Shown here: in pieces, positions 33,518 through 43,049 of the stretch | Layout: every line of letters starts with the position of its first letter | How positions within the stretch are numbered: the first letter of the stretch is position 1 | Source: Isoptericola sp. BMS4 | GTDB taxonomy: Bacteria > Actinomycetota > Actinomycetes > Actinomycetales > Cellulomonadaceae | Direction of reading: 5' to 3' | Length of the DNA stretch: 64,000 nt | Assembly: GCF_011634835.1 (NCBI RefSeq) | Contig: NZ_SIRP01000001.1 | Span: 3,430,315 to 3,494,314, forward strand | Made by a program: the position numbers and the translations under genes | Notes under the pieces: generated by a model | The model's input: the letters and a program-made list of their open reading frames with translations, nothing else | Told to the model about the DNA's origin: nothing | The model's database searches: none

Positions 33518-34627
33518 GTGCCGTCCGCGCCGTCCGGCGGCGCCTCCCACCACCACCGGCTGCCGGACGTCCGGCCGCTCGACCCGCTGCGGTCGCTCAA
33601 GACCAAGCTCGGCGTGCTCGTGGTCGCGACGGTCGTGTTCGCGGTGCTGGTCACGTGGCTCGGCCTGCGCAACCAGCTCGGCCCGAGCCGGACCCTGCCG
33701 CTGGCCATCGCCCTGTCCCTGATCATCACGCAGGTGCTGGCCCGGGGCATGACCTCCCCGCTGCGCGACATGACCGCCGCCGTGCAGGCGATGGCCGCCG
33801 GCGACTACTCGATCCGGGTGCGGGCCACGAGCCGCGACGAGGTGGGTCAGCTGGCCGAGGCCTTCAACGTCATGGCGGCCGACCTGGACGCGTCCGACCG
33901 GGTACGCCGAGAGCTCATCGCCAACGTGTCGCACGAGCTGCGCACGCCGGTGGCGGCGCTGCAGGCGCAGCTGGAGAACATGGTCGACGGCGTCACGGAG
34001 CCGACGCCCGCCGCGCTGGAGCTGTCGCTCGAGCAGACCGAGCGGCTCACCCGGCTCGTCACGTACCTGCTCGACCTGTCGCGGGTCGAGGCCGGGGCGT
34101 CCGCGCTGGTCCTCGACGAGTTCTCGGTGGGCGACTTCCTCGAGGAGACCGCCCAGGCCATGTCGATGGTGGACGCCGCGAAGGGCCTGAGCTACGTCGT
34201 GGACGTCACTCCGCCGGACCTCGTGCTCGAGGCCGACATCGAGCGGCTGCGGCAGGTCGTGACGAACCTGCTGCAGAACGCCATCCGGCACTCCCCGCAC
34301 GGCGGCACCGTGCGCCTGGACGCCTACCCCGTGGACGACGACGTGGTGCTCGAGGTCAGCGACGAGGGCCCCGGGATCGCCCCGGAGGACCGCGACCGCG
34401 TCTTCGAGCGGTTCACCCGGACTCCGAGCGCGACCCGTCAGCCCAGCACGACCGGCGGTACGGGCATCGGCCTGGCGATCGTGCGCTGGGCGGTCGACCT
34501 GCACGGCGGGCACGTCGAGGTGGCGGACACCGCGCGCGGCGCCACGATGCGGGTGACGCTGCCCGCCCGTGCGCGCCCGGCGCCCGGGGTGTCGACCGAC
34601 CCCGGGAACACCCGGGACGTCTCGTGA
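33518..34627 (+). CDS. Sensor histidine kinase with minimal sensor region
   Basis: The 369-residue kinase has two membrane segments (about 31-48 and 58-74) with only some ten residues between them, then a HAMP domain, the H-box ANVSHELRTPVAALQ with His139, and the ATPase domain (N-box NLLQNAIRHSPHGG, G1 DEGPGIAPEDR, G2 GGTGIGLAIVRW). With almost no outer loop it must sense within the membrane, via the HAMP linker, or through a partner protein. The start is GTG. It pairs with the upstream regulator. Confidence 0.93.
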   Translation: MPSAPSGGASHHHRLPDVRPLDPLRSLKTKLGVLVVATVVFAVLVTWLGLRNQLGPSRTLPLAIALSLIITQVLARGMTSPLRDMTAAVQAMAAGDYSIRVRATSRDEVGQLAEAFNVMAADLDASDRVRRELIANVSHELRTPVAALQAQLENMVDGVTEPTPAALELSLEQTERLTRLVTYLLDLSRVEAGASALVLDEFSVGDFLEETAQAMSMVDAAKGLSYVVDVTPPDLVLEADIERLRQVVTNLLQNAIRHSPHGGTVRLDAYPVDDDVVLEVSDEGPGIAPEDRDRVFERFTRTPSATRQPSTTGGTGIGLAIVRWAVDLHGGHVEVADTARGATMRVTLPARARPAPGVSTDPGNTRDVS

Positions 34628-34732
34628 TCTTGGTCACACCGGTCTGCCGGGGTTCCTTCTCGATGGGGCGGGCATGACGCGGCTCGACGCATTGCACGAG
34701 CCGTCGGGACACACCGTTGCCCGGTCCATTAC

Positions 34733-34753
34733 CGCCGGGGGGTCGCGGCCCCC
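34733..34753 (+). terminator. GC hairpin after the histidine kinase
   Basis: Seven-bp arms CCGGGGG/CCCCCGG (34733-34739 and 34747-34753) lie about 105 bases after the kinase stop and before the kgd promoter region. It is a plausible terminator without a T-run. Confidence 0.45.
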
Positions 34754-34816
34754 GGGCGCCCTCGCAGCGGCCCGATTCCGCCGTTCCGGTGCCGTGAGAG
34801 CGTCGCGCCGAGGGCA

Positions 34817-34822
34817 TAGGCT
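34817..34822 (+). promoter_or_regulatory. Candidate -10 element of the kgd promoter
   Basis: TAGGCT lies about 55 bases before the kgd frame. It is a typical actinobacterial -10; the upstream TGAGAG at 16-base spacing is a poor -35. Confidence 0.35.
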
Positions 34823-34876
34823 TGGGGAGAGCCCCGGTTCGTCCGGAGCGTTTTCCGAGCCAACGAGTGCAACTGT

Positions 34877-37800
34877 GTGAAAGTGGGCGATCCGCGCGTG
34901 GTGTCCCCGAAGGACGGGTCAGATTCGAGCAGCGTGGCGAGCGCGTTCGGAGCCAACGAATGGCTCGTCGACGAGCTCTACGAGCAGTACCTCAAGGACA
35001 AGAACGCGGTGGACCCCGCGTGGTGGGACTTCTTCGCCGACTACACCCCGGGTGAGTCGCGCAACGGCACCTCCGGGGCGACGACGCCCGAGGCCGCCGA
35101 GCCCGCCGCACCGGCGGCGGTGAGCACTCCCGCGGCCGCACCGGCCGCGGCGCCCGCCGAGCGCCCGCAGCCGGCCGCGGCGTCGACCACGCAGACCGAG
35201 CAGGCCGAGCAGGCCGAGGAGCAGGCTCCGGCGCCCGCCGACGCCGAGGTCGCGACGGCCCCGCCGGTGGCCGAGGCCCTGCCCGCGACCGCACCGTACG
35301 CGGAGGTCGCCCGGACCGCGCCGAAGTCGGACGAGGAGGAGGCCACCGACGACGTGCAGAAGCTCCGCGGTCCCGCGGCGCGCGTCGTCACCAACATGGA
35401 GGCCTCGATCGAGGTCCCGACCGCGACCTCGGTGCGCGCGGTGCCCGCCAAGCTCATGGTGGACAACCGCATCGTCATCAACAACCACCTGGCGCGCGGG
35501 CGCGGGGGCAAGATCTCCTTCACCCACCTCATCGGGTTCGCCCTCGTCGAGGCGCTCTCCGACATGCCGGTGATGAACGCCCACTTCGAGGAGGTCGACG
35601 GCAAGCCCCACGTGGTGCAGCCGGCGCACGTCGGCTTCGGCCTCGCGATCGACCTGGCCAAGCCCGACGGCTCCCGCCAGCTCCTCGTCCCCAGCATCAA
35701 GAAGGCTGACGAGCTCGACTTCGCCGGCTTCTGGGCCTCCTACGAGGACCTCGTGCGCAAGGCGCGGGGCGGCAAGCTCGGCATGGACGACTTCGCCGGC
35801 ACGACCATCTCGCTGACGAACCCCGGCGGCATCGGCACCGTGCACTCCGTGCCCCGCCTCATGCAGGGCCAGGGCACGATCATCGGCGTCGGCGCCATGG
35901 ACTACCCGGCGGAGTTCGCCGGGGCGTCCGAGGAGCAGCTCGCGCGCATGGGCGTGTCGAAGACGATGACGATCACCTCGACGTACGACCACCGCATCAT
36001 CCAGGGTGCGCAGTCGGGCGAGTTCCTCAAGATCCTCAGCGCCAAGCTGCTCGGTCTCGACGGCTTCTACGACCGGGTGTTCGCGTCGCTGCGCGTGCCG
36101 TACGAGCCGGTGCGGTGGGTGCGCGACAACACCACCGACGCGGAGGTCGAGGCGGCCAAGCCCGCGAAGATCGCCGAGCTCATCCACTCCTACCGGTCCC
36201 GCGGCCACCTCATGGCCGAGACCGACCCGCTCGCCTACCGGCAGCGCAAGCACCCCGACCTGGACATCCAGAACCACGACCTGACGCTGTGGGACCTGGA
36301 CCGGACGTTCCCCACGGGCGGCTTCGGCGGCAAGCCGAAGGACACGCTGCGCAACATCCTCGGCCTGCTGCGCGACTCGTACAGCCGCTCGATCGGCATC
36401 GAGTACATGCACATCGCCGACCGGGCGCAGCGCAAGTGGCTGCAGGACAGGCTCGAGCACGGCTACGCGCGCACGCCCCGCGAGGACCAGCTGCGCATCC
36501 TGCGCCGGCTGAACTCCGCCGAGGCGTTCGAGACCTTCCTGCAGACGAAGTACGTGGGTCAGAAGCGCTTCTCGCTCGAGGGCGGCGAGTCCGTCATCCC
36601 GCTGCTCGACGCCATCCTGTCCCGTGCCGCGGAGAACGGCCTGGACGAGGTCGGCATCGGCATGGCGCACCGCGGCCGGCTCAACGTCCTCGCGAACATC
36701 GCGGGCAAGAGCTACGGCCAGATCTTCAAGGAGTTCGAGGGCCAGCTCGACCCGAAGAGCGTCCAGGGCTCCGGCGACGTGAAGTACCACCTCGGCACCG
36801 AGGGCAGGTTCACCGCCGAGTCGGGCGCGGCCACCAAGGTCTACCTCGCGGCCAACCCGTCGCACCTCGAGGCCGTCGACCCGGTGCTCGAGGGCATCGT
36901 GCGCGCCAAGCAGGACCGCATCGACCTCGGCGGGGACGGCTTCTCCGTGCTGCCGATCCTCATCCACGGCGACGCGGCCTTCGCGGGCCAGGGCGTCGTG
37001 CCGGAGGTGCTCAACCTCGCCCAGCTGCGCGGCTACCGCACCGGCGGCACGATCCACGTGATCATCAACAACCAGGTCGGGTTCACCACCGGCCCGTCGT
37101 CGTCGCGCTCGACGACGTACGCCACCGACGTCGCCAAGGGCTACCAGGTCCCCGTTTTCCACGTGAACGGCGACGACCCGGAGGCGTGCGTCCGCGTCGC
37201 CGAGCTGGCGTTCGCCTACCGCGAGCAGTTCGACCGCGACGTGATCATCGACATGATCTGCTACCGCCGCCGCGGCCACAACGAGGGCGACGACCCCTCG
37301 ATGACGCAGCCGCTGATGTACAACCTCATCGAGGCGAAGCAGTCGGTGCGCAAGCTGTACACGAAGAGCCTCGTGCAGCGTGGCGACATCACCGTCGAGG
37401 AGGCCGAGCAGGCGCTGCAGGACTACCAGGCGCAGCTCGAGCGGGTCTTCACGGAGACCAAGTCGTCCGGGGTGCCGTCGGCGCCCGACGGCGACGACGA
37501 GATCCTCGGCCTGGAGCGGCCCGAGTCCCAGCGTGCCGACGCCGGGACCATGGTGGGCTGGCAGACGGCGGTGCCGCACGCCGTCCTCGAGCGGGTCGGC
37601 AACGTGCACGTCAACGCCCCCGAGGGCTTCACCGTGCACCCGAAGCTGGGCCAGCTCCTCGAGAAGCGCCAGCTCATGAGCAAGGAAGGCGCCATCGACT
37701 GGGGCTTCGGCGAGCTCCTCGCGTTCGGGTCGCTGCTCATGGAGGGCACCCCGGTCCGGCTGGCGGGCCAGGACTCGCGCCGCGGCACGTTCGTGCAGCG

Positions 37801-38707
37801 GCACGCGGTGCTGCACGACCGCAACACGGGCGCCGAGTGGACCCCGCTGCTGTACCTGTCGGGCGACCAGGCCAAGTTCTGGGTCTACGACTCGTCGCTG
37901 AGCGAGTACGCGGCCCTCGGTTTCGAGTACGGCTACTCGGTCGAGCGCCCGGACGCCCTCGTGCTGTGGGAGGCGCAGTTCGGCGACTTCGTCAACGGGG
38001 CGCAGACCGTCATCGACGAGTTCATCTCGTCGGCGGAGCAGAAGTGGGCCCAGAACTCCTCGCTCGTCATGCTGCTCCCGCACGGCTACGAGGGCCAGGG
38101 CCCGGACCACTCGTCCGCGCGCATCGAGCGGTTCCTGCAGCTCTCGGCCGAGAACAACATGACGGTCGCCCAGCCGTCCACGCCGGCGTCGTACTTCCAC
38201 CTGCTGCGCAAGCAGGCGTACGACCGGCCGCGGCGGCCCCTGGTCGTGTTCACCCCGAAGCAGCTGCTGCGCCTCAAGGCGGCGGCCTCGGCGGTCGAGG
38301 ACTTCACGACCGGCACGTTCGAGCCCGTCCTGCCCGACATCACCGTGGACGCCGCGAACGTCGACCGGGTGCTGCTGTGCACGGGCCGGGTCTACTTCGA
38401 CCTGGTCGCCGAGCGCCGCAACCGCTCCGACGAGCGCACCGCGATCGTGCGCCTCGAGCAGCTCTACCCGTTCCCGGAGGAGCAGATCAGGCGGGAGCTG
38501 GCGAAGTACTCGAACGCCGAGGTGCTCTGGGTGCAGGACGAGCCGGAGAACCAGGGCGCCTGGTCCTACCTGCACCTCGCTCTGCCGGAGGACCTGCCGC
38601 GCGTGGGCGTCGTGTCCCGCCCGGCCTCCGCGTCCACCGCCGCCGGCACCGCGCGCCGCCACCGCGAGGAGCAGGAGACGCTCGTCGCGCAGGCGTTCGA
38701 CCGCTAG
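34877..38707 (+). CDS. kgd: Multifunctional 2-oxoglutarate decarboxylase/dehydrogenase
   Basis: This is the actinobacterial fusion of an E2-type acyltransferase core with a thiamine-diphosphate E1. The 1276 residues comprise a short E1 N-terminal segment ([20 protein letters not shown], about 26-55), an Ala/Pro/Glu-rich linker to about 150, the acyltransferase domain (about 165-400; catalytic His372 in [13 protein letters not shown]) and the E1 part ([43 protein letters not shown]). It works in the TCA cycle and glutamate metabolism. The start is uncertain: GTG 34877 lacks a good Shine-Dalgarno, and GTG 34898 or 34901 would give an N-terminus nearer the family norm. No lipoyl domain is present. 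Confidence 0.95.
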   Translation: MKVGDPRVVSPKDGSDSSSVASAFGANEWLVDELYEQYLKDKNAVDPAWWDFFADYTPGESRNGTSGATTPEAAEPAAPAAVSTPAAAPAAAPAERPQPAAASTTQTEQAEQAEEQAPAPADAEVATAPPVAEALPATAPYAEVARTAPKSDEEEATDDVQKLRGPAARVVTNMEASIEVPTATSVRAVPAKLMVDNRIVINNHLARGRGGKISFTHLIGFALVEALSDMPVMNAHFEEVDGKPHVVQPAHVGFGLAIDLAKPDGSRQLLVPSIKKADELDFAGFWASYEDLVRKARGGKLGMDDFAGTTISLTNPGGIGTVHSVPRLMQGQGTIIGVGAMDYPAEFAGASEEQLARMGVSKTMTITSTYDHRIIQGAQSGEFLKILSAKLLGLDGFYDRVFASLRVPYEPVRWVRDNTTDAEVEAAKPAKIAELIHSYRSRGHLMAETDPLAYRQRKHPDLDIQNHDLTLWDLDRTFPTGGFGGKPKDTLRNILGLLRDSYSRSIGIEYMHIADRAQRKWLQDRLEHGYARTPREDQLRILRRLNSAEAFETFLQTKYVGQKRFSLEGGESVIPLLDAILSRAAENGLDEVGIGMAHRGRLNVLANIAGKSYGQIFKEFEGQLDPKSVQGSGDVKYHLGTEGRFTAESGAATKVYLAANPSHLEAVDPVLEGIVRAKQDRIDLGGDGFSVLPILIHGDAAFAGQGVVPEVLNLAQLRGYRTGGTIHVIINNQVGFTTGPSSSRSTTYATDVAKGYQVPVFHVNGDDPEACVRVAELAFAYREQFDRDVIIDMICYRRRGHNEGDDPSMTQPLMYNLIEAKQSVRKLYTKSLVQRGDITVEEAEQALQDYQAQLERVFTETKSSGVPSAPDGDDEILGLERPESQRADAGTMVGWQTAVPHAVLERVGNVHVNAPEGFTVHPKLGQLLEKRQLMSKEGAIDWGFGELLAFGSLLMEGTPVRLAGQDSRRGTFVQRHAVLHDRNTGAEWTPLLYLSGDQAKFWVYDSSLSEYAALGFEYGYSVERPDALVLWEAQFGDFVNGAQTVIDEFISSAEQKWAQNSSLVMLLPHGYEGQGPDHSSARIERFLQLSAENNMTVAQPSTPASYFHLLRKQAYDRPRRPLVVFTPKQLLRLKAAASAVEDFTTGTFEPVLPDITVDAANVDRVLLCTGRVYFDLVAERRNRSDERTAIVRLEQLYPFPEEQIRRELAKYSNAEVLWVQDEPENQGAWSYLHLALPEDLPRVGVVSRPASASTAAGTARRHREEQETLVAQAFDR

Positions 38708-38727
38708 CCCCGTCGTCCCGGTTCCGG

Positions 38728-38787
38728 GACGAGAACGAGCCGGGGGCCACCGCATCGGAATGCGGTGGCCCCCGGCTCGTTCTCGTC
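38728..38787. terminator. Bidirectional terminator with 28-bp perfect stem
   Basis: Arms 38728-38755 and 38760-38787 are perfectly complementary over 28 bp with loop CGGA. It lies between the convergent kgd and aldo/keto reductase genes, 21 and 54 bases from their stops, so it can serve both strands. Confidence 0.9.
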
Positions 38788-38840
38788 GCGGCCCGGGCGG
38801 CGGAGGCGCTGCCCCGCTCACCCCGTGGCGACGGGACGGC

Positions 38841-39836
38841 TCACCACGCGTCGTGCACGTGCGCGCGGATGGCGTCGTCGTAGATCTCGCGGACGCCGGA
38901 CGTGAACAGCGGGCCGAGGACGTCCACGTCGCCCGCCGCCGCGTTGGCCCGTGCCTGCTCCGGCGACCGGGCCCCGGGGATGACGGTCGACACGCCGGGC
39001 TGCTGCCAGACCCAGGCGATCGCCGCCTGCGCCGGCGTGAGGTCCTGCGCCAGCGCCGACCCGGCGAGGTCGGCGAACCGCGTGGCGGCGTCGACGCCGA
39101 CCTCGAACGGGACCCCGGAGAACGTCTCTCCGACGTCGAAGGCCTTGCCCTCGCGGTTGAACGTCCGGTGGTCGTCCTCACCGAAGACGGTCTCCCGGGT
39201 GTACCGGCCGGACAGGAGCCCCGACGCGAGCGGGACGCGGGCGATGATCCCCACGCCCGCCTCGGACGCCGCGGGCAGCACCCGCTCCAGCGGCTTGAGC
39301 CGGAACGCGTTGAGGATGATCTGCACGGTCGCCACGTTCGGGCGCGCGATCGCGGTCAACGCCTCCTCCACGGTCTCCACCGAGACGCCGTAGGCGGCCA
39401 TGACACCCTCGTCGACGAGGGTGTCGAGCGCGTCGTACACCTCGTCGTCGGAGTAGACCGAGGTCGGCGGGCAGTGCAGCTGCACCAGGTCGATCCGGTC
39501 GGTCCCCAGGTTGGTGCGCGACCGGTCCGTCCACTGCCGGAAGTGCTCCAGCACGTAGTTCTCCGGGACCTGGTCCATGCGGCGGCCCATCTTGGTCGCC
39601 ACGGTCAGGTCGGCGTCGGGGTGGGCGGCACGGAACGCGCCGACGGCCTGCTCGGAACGACCGTCCCCGTAGACGTCGGCGGTGTCGTAGAACGTCACCC
39701 CCGCCTCCAGCGACGCCTCGAGCACGGCCCGGGCCTGGTCGTCGTCGACCGTCCCCCAGTCCGCGCCCAGCTGCCACGTGCCCAGGCCGACCACCGACAC
39801 GAGACGGCCGGTGCGGCCGAGAACCCGCTTGTTCAT
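38841..39836 (-). CDS. Aldo/keto reductase
   Basis: The 331-residue product is an NADPH-type AKR. The catalytic tetrad can be read off: Asp and Tyr in FYDTADVYGDGRSE, Lys in VATKMGRR and His in DLVQLHCPP. The cofactor-phosphate region VIPGARSPEQARANAAA is present near the end. GGAGG lies four bases before ATG 39836. The substrate is unknown. It is divergent from the epimerase-like gene. Confidence 0.93.
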   Translation of the reverse strand: MNKRVLGRTGRLVSVVGLGTWQLGADWGTVDDDQARAVLEASLEAGVTFYDTADVYGDGRSEQAVGAFRAAHPDADLTVATKMGRRMDQVPENYVLEHFRQWTDRSRTNLGTDRIDLVQLHCPPTSVYSDDEVYDALDTLVDEGVMAAYGVSVETVEEALTAIARPNVATVQIILNAFRLKPLERVLPAASEAGVGIIARVPLASGLLSGRYTRETVFGEDDHRTFNREGKAFDVGETFSGVPFEVGVDAATRFADLAGSALAQDLTPAQAAIAWVWQQPGVSTVIPGARSPEQARANAAAGDVDVLGPLFTSGVREIYDDAIRAHVHDAW

Positions 39837-39963
39837 CGTTCCTCCGTTCGTGGGGCGCGCCCCCGGGCCGCCTCCGATCCGGGCCCGGCGCACCGGGCCC
39901 GCACTTCTGCTCCCCTACGCTACGTCGCCCGCGCCGTCGGGGCGTGCCGACTACGGTGTGAGC

Positions 39964-40896
39964 GTGAACACCGAGATTCCCGCCACTCCCGCTCCCGCCC
40001 CTCCGTCGGGCGCCCAGCACCACCTGGTGCACGGCGACCAGCGCGCGACCGTCGTCGAGGTCGGCGCCATGGTGCGCGAGTACTCCGTCGGCGGCCGCGA
40101 CGTCTTCGTCCCGTTCGACCTGGACGAGGCCGCCCCCGTCTTCAACGCCGCGGTGCTGGTCCCGTGGCCGAACCGGCTGCGCGACGGCCGCTACCGCGCC
40201 GACGGCGCCACGCACCAGGTCGCCGTCAGCGAGCCCGACCGCGGCACTGCCCTGCACGGGCTGGCCTGCTGGTACCGCTGGGAGCCCGTCGCGGTCACCG
40301 ACGACGCGGTCACGCTCGAGCTCGCGCTGCCGGCGCAGAAGGGCTGGCCGTTCCAGCTCGTGACGACCGTCACGTACCGCCTGTCGGACGCCGGGCTCGG
40401 CGTCGAGGTGCGGACTCGCAACGTCGGGGCCGGCACGGCCCCGTACGGCGTCGGTTTCCACCCGTGGCTGTCCACCGGCGGCGCGCCGCTCGACGAGTGC
40501 ACCGTCCGCCTGGACGCGACGACGCACGTCACCGTCGACGACCGCCTGCTCCCCACGGGCACGGAGCCCGTGGCGGGGCCCTACGACCTGCGCGAGACGC
40601 GCACCCTGGCCGGCCTGGACCTCGACGACGCCTGGACCGGGGCCACCCGCGACGCCGACGGCCTGTCGTGGGCGCGGCTCGGCTGCCCCGACGGCCGGAC
40701 CGCGGCCGTGTGGATGGACGACTCGATGGACTGCTGGCAGGTGTGCTCCGCCGACCACATCGCGGGCCACGAGCGCTTCGGGCTGGCCGCCGAGCCGATG
40801 AGCTGCGTCGCCGACGCCTTCAACACGGGCGACCGGCTGGTCCTGCTCGCCCCCGGCGACGAGCACACCGTGCGCTGGGGTGCGACCCTGCTGTGA
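39964..40896 (+). CDS. Aldose 1-epimerase family protein
   Basis: The 310-residue protein has the galactose mutarotase-like beta-sandwich: PVFNAAVLVPWPNRLRDGRY, first active-site His in GTALHGLACWYRWEP, second in GVGFHPWLS and the Glu-containing AAEPMSCVADAFNTGD near the end. It probably interconverts anomers of a free sugar or sugar phosphate. GTG 39964 is chosen; GTG 39958 is equally possible. Confidence 0.88.
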   Translation: MNTEIPATPAPAPPSGAQHHLVHGDQRATVVEVGAMVREYSVGGRDVFVPFDLDEAAPVFNAAVLVPWPNRLRDGRYRADGATHQVAVSEPDRGTALHGLACWYRWEPVAVTDDAVTLELALPAQKGWPFQLVTTVTYRLSDAGLGVEVRTRNVGAGTAPYGVGFHPWLSTGGAPLDECTVRLDATTHVTVDDRLLPTGTEPVAGPYDLRETRTLAGLDLDDAWTGATRDADGLSWARLGCPDGRTAAVWMDDSMDCWQVCSADHIAGHERFGLAAEPMSCVADAFNTGDRLVLLAPGDEHTVRWGATLL

Positions 40897-40993
40897 CGGC
40901 GTGGGAGACGCGGGCGGCGCGCCCGCGTGCCCGAGAATGCGTGACGGGCCCTGCGGACAGGCCCCGGGCAAGGACGGACAGGACGGTGGAGTG

Positions 40994-41596
40994 GTGAGCC
41001 AGACCGAGGTGCGCATCTGCGTGGTGGGCGACGAGCTCAGCGTCGGTGTCGGCGACGCCCGCGCGCTGGGGTGGACCGGGCGGGTCATGGCCCGGACCCG
41101 GTTCGACCGCCCGGCGATGGCGTTCACGCTCGCCGTGCCCGGGGAGACCTCGTCCCAGCTCGGCGCCCGCTGGCAGGCGGAGACGGAGAGCCGGTTCGGC
41201 CCCGAGTCCACCTGCGAGAACCGTCTCGTGGTCGCGCTCGGCCGCCACGACGTCGCGTCGGACCTGTCGGTGGCCCGCTCCCGGCTCAACCTCGCGAACG
41301 TCCTCGACGTCGCGGAGACGAGCCGGGTGCCCACGTTCGTGGTCGGCCCCCCGCCCGGGCGGCCGGAGGACGGCGAGCGGATCGCGGAGCTGTCGGCGGC
41401 GTTCGCGGACGTCGCGGCGCGGCGCCGCGTGCCGTACGTGGACACCTACACGCCGCTCGCCCAGCACGAGCAGTGGCTGGCCGACCTCGCGACCAACGGG
41501 AGCACCTACCCAGGGCAGGCCGGGTACGGCCTGATGGCGTGGCTGGTGCTGCACACCGGCTGGCACGCATGGCTGGGCCTCCCCGGCGACGAGTGA
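40994..41596 (+). CDS. SGNH/GDSL hydrolase-like protein with altered catalytic blocks
   Basis: The 200-residue product follows the SGNH fold plan, but each diagnostic position differs. Block I reads GDEL (normally GDSL with the nucleophile Ser), block III reads GRHDV (normally GxND), and the C-terminal block reads NGSTYPGQAGY where DxxHP is expected. It may be a non-hydrolytic relative or use different residues. GTG 40994 follows GGTGGA. It lies about 100 bases after the epimerase-like gene and has no signal peptide. Confidence 0.7.
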   Translation: MSQTEVRICVVGDELSVGVGDARALGWTGRVMARTRFDRPAMAFTLAVPGETSSQLGARWQAETESRFGPESTCENRLVVALGRHDVASDLSVARSRLNLANVLDVAETSRVPTFVVGPPPGRPEDGERIAELSAAFADVAARRRVPYVDTYTPLAQHEQWLADLATNGSTYPGQAGYGLMAWLVLHTGWHAWLGLPGDE

Positions 41597-41618
41597 CGCC
41601 GGGGCGGCCCCGCCGCGG

Positions 41619-42422
41619 TCAGCGGCGGTCGACCGTGACGCGGGCGCTGGTCACCGTGGCCGACAGGTAGGCGGCGGGCTCGCCGCCGGACGCCTGCTCG
41701 GCGTGGTCCACGACCAGGGTGGTCCCGCTGCTGGGCACCACGGACCCGTCCACGACGACCTGGCCCGACGCCCCCCGCACCTTGAGGTTCACGGGGGTGC
41801 CCGGCGCCAGCCGCACGTCCAGCGTGCCGGAGACGGTCCGGGCGTTGACCATGGGGCTCGTGCCGGCGGCCGCCGTGATGCTCGTCGCTCCCGAGGCCGC
41901 GGTGACCGACACGCGCGCCAGGGCGCCGTCGAGCGACAGCGCCCCGGAGACCACCGACGCCGAGACGTCACCGGTGTGCCCGGCGGCGGTCAGGTCGCCG
42001 GAGACCGCCCGCAGCGCCAGCGGGCCGGTCGTGCCGTGCGTGCGCACGGAGCCGGTCACGGTCCGCACCGCGACGGCTCGGCCCCCGGTGACCTCGACGT
42101 CGGCGTCGATCGTGCCGACGTCGACCGCGGACCCTGGCGGGACCACGACGCGGACGACGGCGCGCTCGGTCTGCGTGAGGTTCGACAGCCTGCTGCGCAC
42201 GGCGTCGACCCACGTCCGGTCGTACCCGACCCGCAGCCGGTCACCCTCCCGCACGACCTGCAGCGGGCGCGCGCCGACCTCGAGCACCTCCACCCGCGTG
42301 GTGGTGGCCGCCGGGTCCGTGACCATCTCGGCGCGGCCGCCCTGCAGGCGCACCGTCGCGCCCGTGACGCCCTCGACGTCGATGGTCTGGGGGGCGGCGA
42401 CCGCCCAGGTCTCGGTGCTCAT
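41619..42422 (-). CDS. DUF4097 family beta-repeat protein
   Basis: The 267-residue protein is made of short beta repeats with recurring Thr-Val-Ser-Gly-type turns (TVTGSVRTHG, AVSGDLTAAGHTGD, VVSGALSLDGALARVS, TVSGTLDV). This is the single-stranded beta-helix pattern of DUF4097, whose role is unknown. No signal peptide or membrane segment is seen. The upstream 42423-42617 region is shared with the divergent bL37 gene and shows no further gene. Confidence 0.85.
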   Translation of the reverse strand: MSTETWAVAAPQTIDVEGVTGATVRLQGGRAEMVTDPAATTTRVEVLEVGARPLQVVREGDRLRVGYDRTWVDAVRSRLSNLTQTERAVVRVVVPPGSAVDVGTIDADVEVTGGRAVAVRTVTGSVRTHGTTGPLALRAVSGDLTAAGHTGDVSASVVSGALSLDGALARVSVTAASGATSITAAAGTSPMVNARTVSGTLDVRLAPGTPVNLKVRGASGQVVVDGSVVPSSGTTLVVDHAEQASGGEPAAYLSATVTSARVTVDRR

Positions 42423-42617
42423 GCGGGCTCCTCGTGCTCGGTGCGGCGCCGGGGTCTCCGGCTCCCGCCGGTGGGGTCGGGGCGGACTCCCAGCCTGCCA
42501 GAGCAGGGCCGCCCCGCGGATCGGGGACGACCCTGAGATCCGGTCGGGTGCGGGGCGAGGACCGGCGGTGTGGGATCATGAGGGCGACCTTCGTCCACCG
42601 TCCGTGAGGAGACCACC

Positions 42618-42692
42618 ATGAGCAAGCGCGGCAACAAGCGCCGTGCCCGCAAGGGCAAGGCAGCGAACCACGGCAAGCGTCCCAACGCCTGA
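42618..42692 (+). CDS. Ribosomal protein bL37 (24 residues)
   Basis: The product is a 24-residue, Lys/Arg-rich peptide: it starts MSKRGNKRRARKGK, continues AANHGKRPNA and stops. This pattern matches bL37, the tiny extra 50S protein first seen in mycobacterial ribosome structures (K/R cluster followed by NHGKRPN). GTGAGGAG lies about six bases before the ATG. A strong terminator follows directly, consistent with a short, highly expressed transcript. Its size makes it easy to miss. Confidence 0.85.
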   Translation: MSKRGNKRRARKGKAANHGKRPNA

Positions 42693-42704
42693 GGACCCTT
42701 GCCC

Positions 42705-42756
42705 GAACGACGGAGGGGTGGAGCACGACGCGTCGTGCTCCACCCCTCCGTCGTTC
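42705..42756. terminator. Bidirectional terminator with 24-bp perfect stem
   Basis: Arms 42705-42728 and 42733-42756 are perfectly complementary over 24 bp with loop CGCG. They lie 12 bases after the bL37 stop and 17 bases from the rsrA stop on the other strand, serving both convergent genes. Confidence 0.9.
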
Positions 42757-42773
42757 TCGCGCCTCCGTGAGGG

Positions 42774-43049
42774 CTACCGCGCGAGGACGGTGATCTGCTC
42801 GTGGATGCGCAGCCGCAACGTCTCGGGCGCCCGCTCGGCGCAGGACCGCTTCACGAGCTGCTTGACGAGCTCCTCGACGCTCAGCTCCGCGAGGCACGGC
42901 GAGCAGTGCGCCACGTGGGCCCGCATGCGTCGCTCGTCCGCCGGCGTCATCTCCGAGTCGAGGTACTCGTACAGGTGCACGAGCGCGTGCTCGCACTCGT
43001 TCTCCCCCTCGGCGGGTTCGTGCGGGATGGGGGTGATCGGGTCGGTCAT
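42774..43049 (-). CDS. rsrA: Zinc anti-sigma factor RsrA
   Basis: RsrA holds SigR inactive until thiol oxidation releases zinc. The 91-residue product has the ZAS motif His45-x3-Cys49-x2-Cys52 (HVAHCSPC) plus Cys19 as likely zinc ligand, and a further Cys70. Redox-active Cys residues at these positions are known from Streptomyces RsrA. ATG 43049 overlaps the sigR stop as ATGA, so sigma and anti-sigma are made together. Confidence 0.93.
   Translation of the reverse strand: MTDPITPIPHEPAEGENECEHALVHLYEYLDSEMTPADERRMRAHVAHCSPCLAELSVEELVKQLVKRSCAERAPETLRLRIHEQITVLAR

Noticed and set aside
34919-39181. Very long open frame on the minus strand opposite kgd (1420 codons)
   Set aside because: It mirrors the codon pattern of kgd, is rich in Arg/Val/Asp/Glu/Leu with no family motif, and runs over the perfect terminator. 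It is an antisense shadow of a GC-rich gene.
40994-41596. Ordinary GDSL esterase
   Set aside because: The Ser, Asn and His blocks are all altered, so a plain hydrolase call is not supported.
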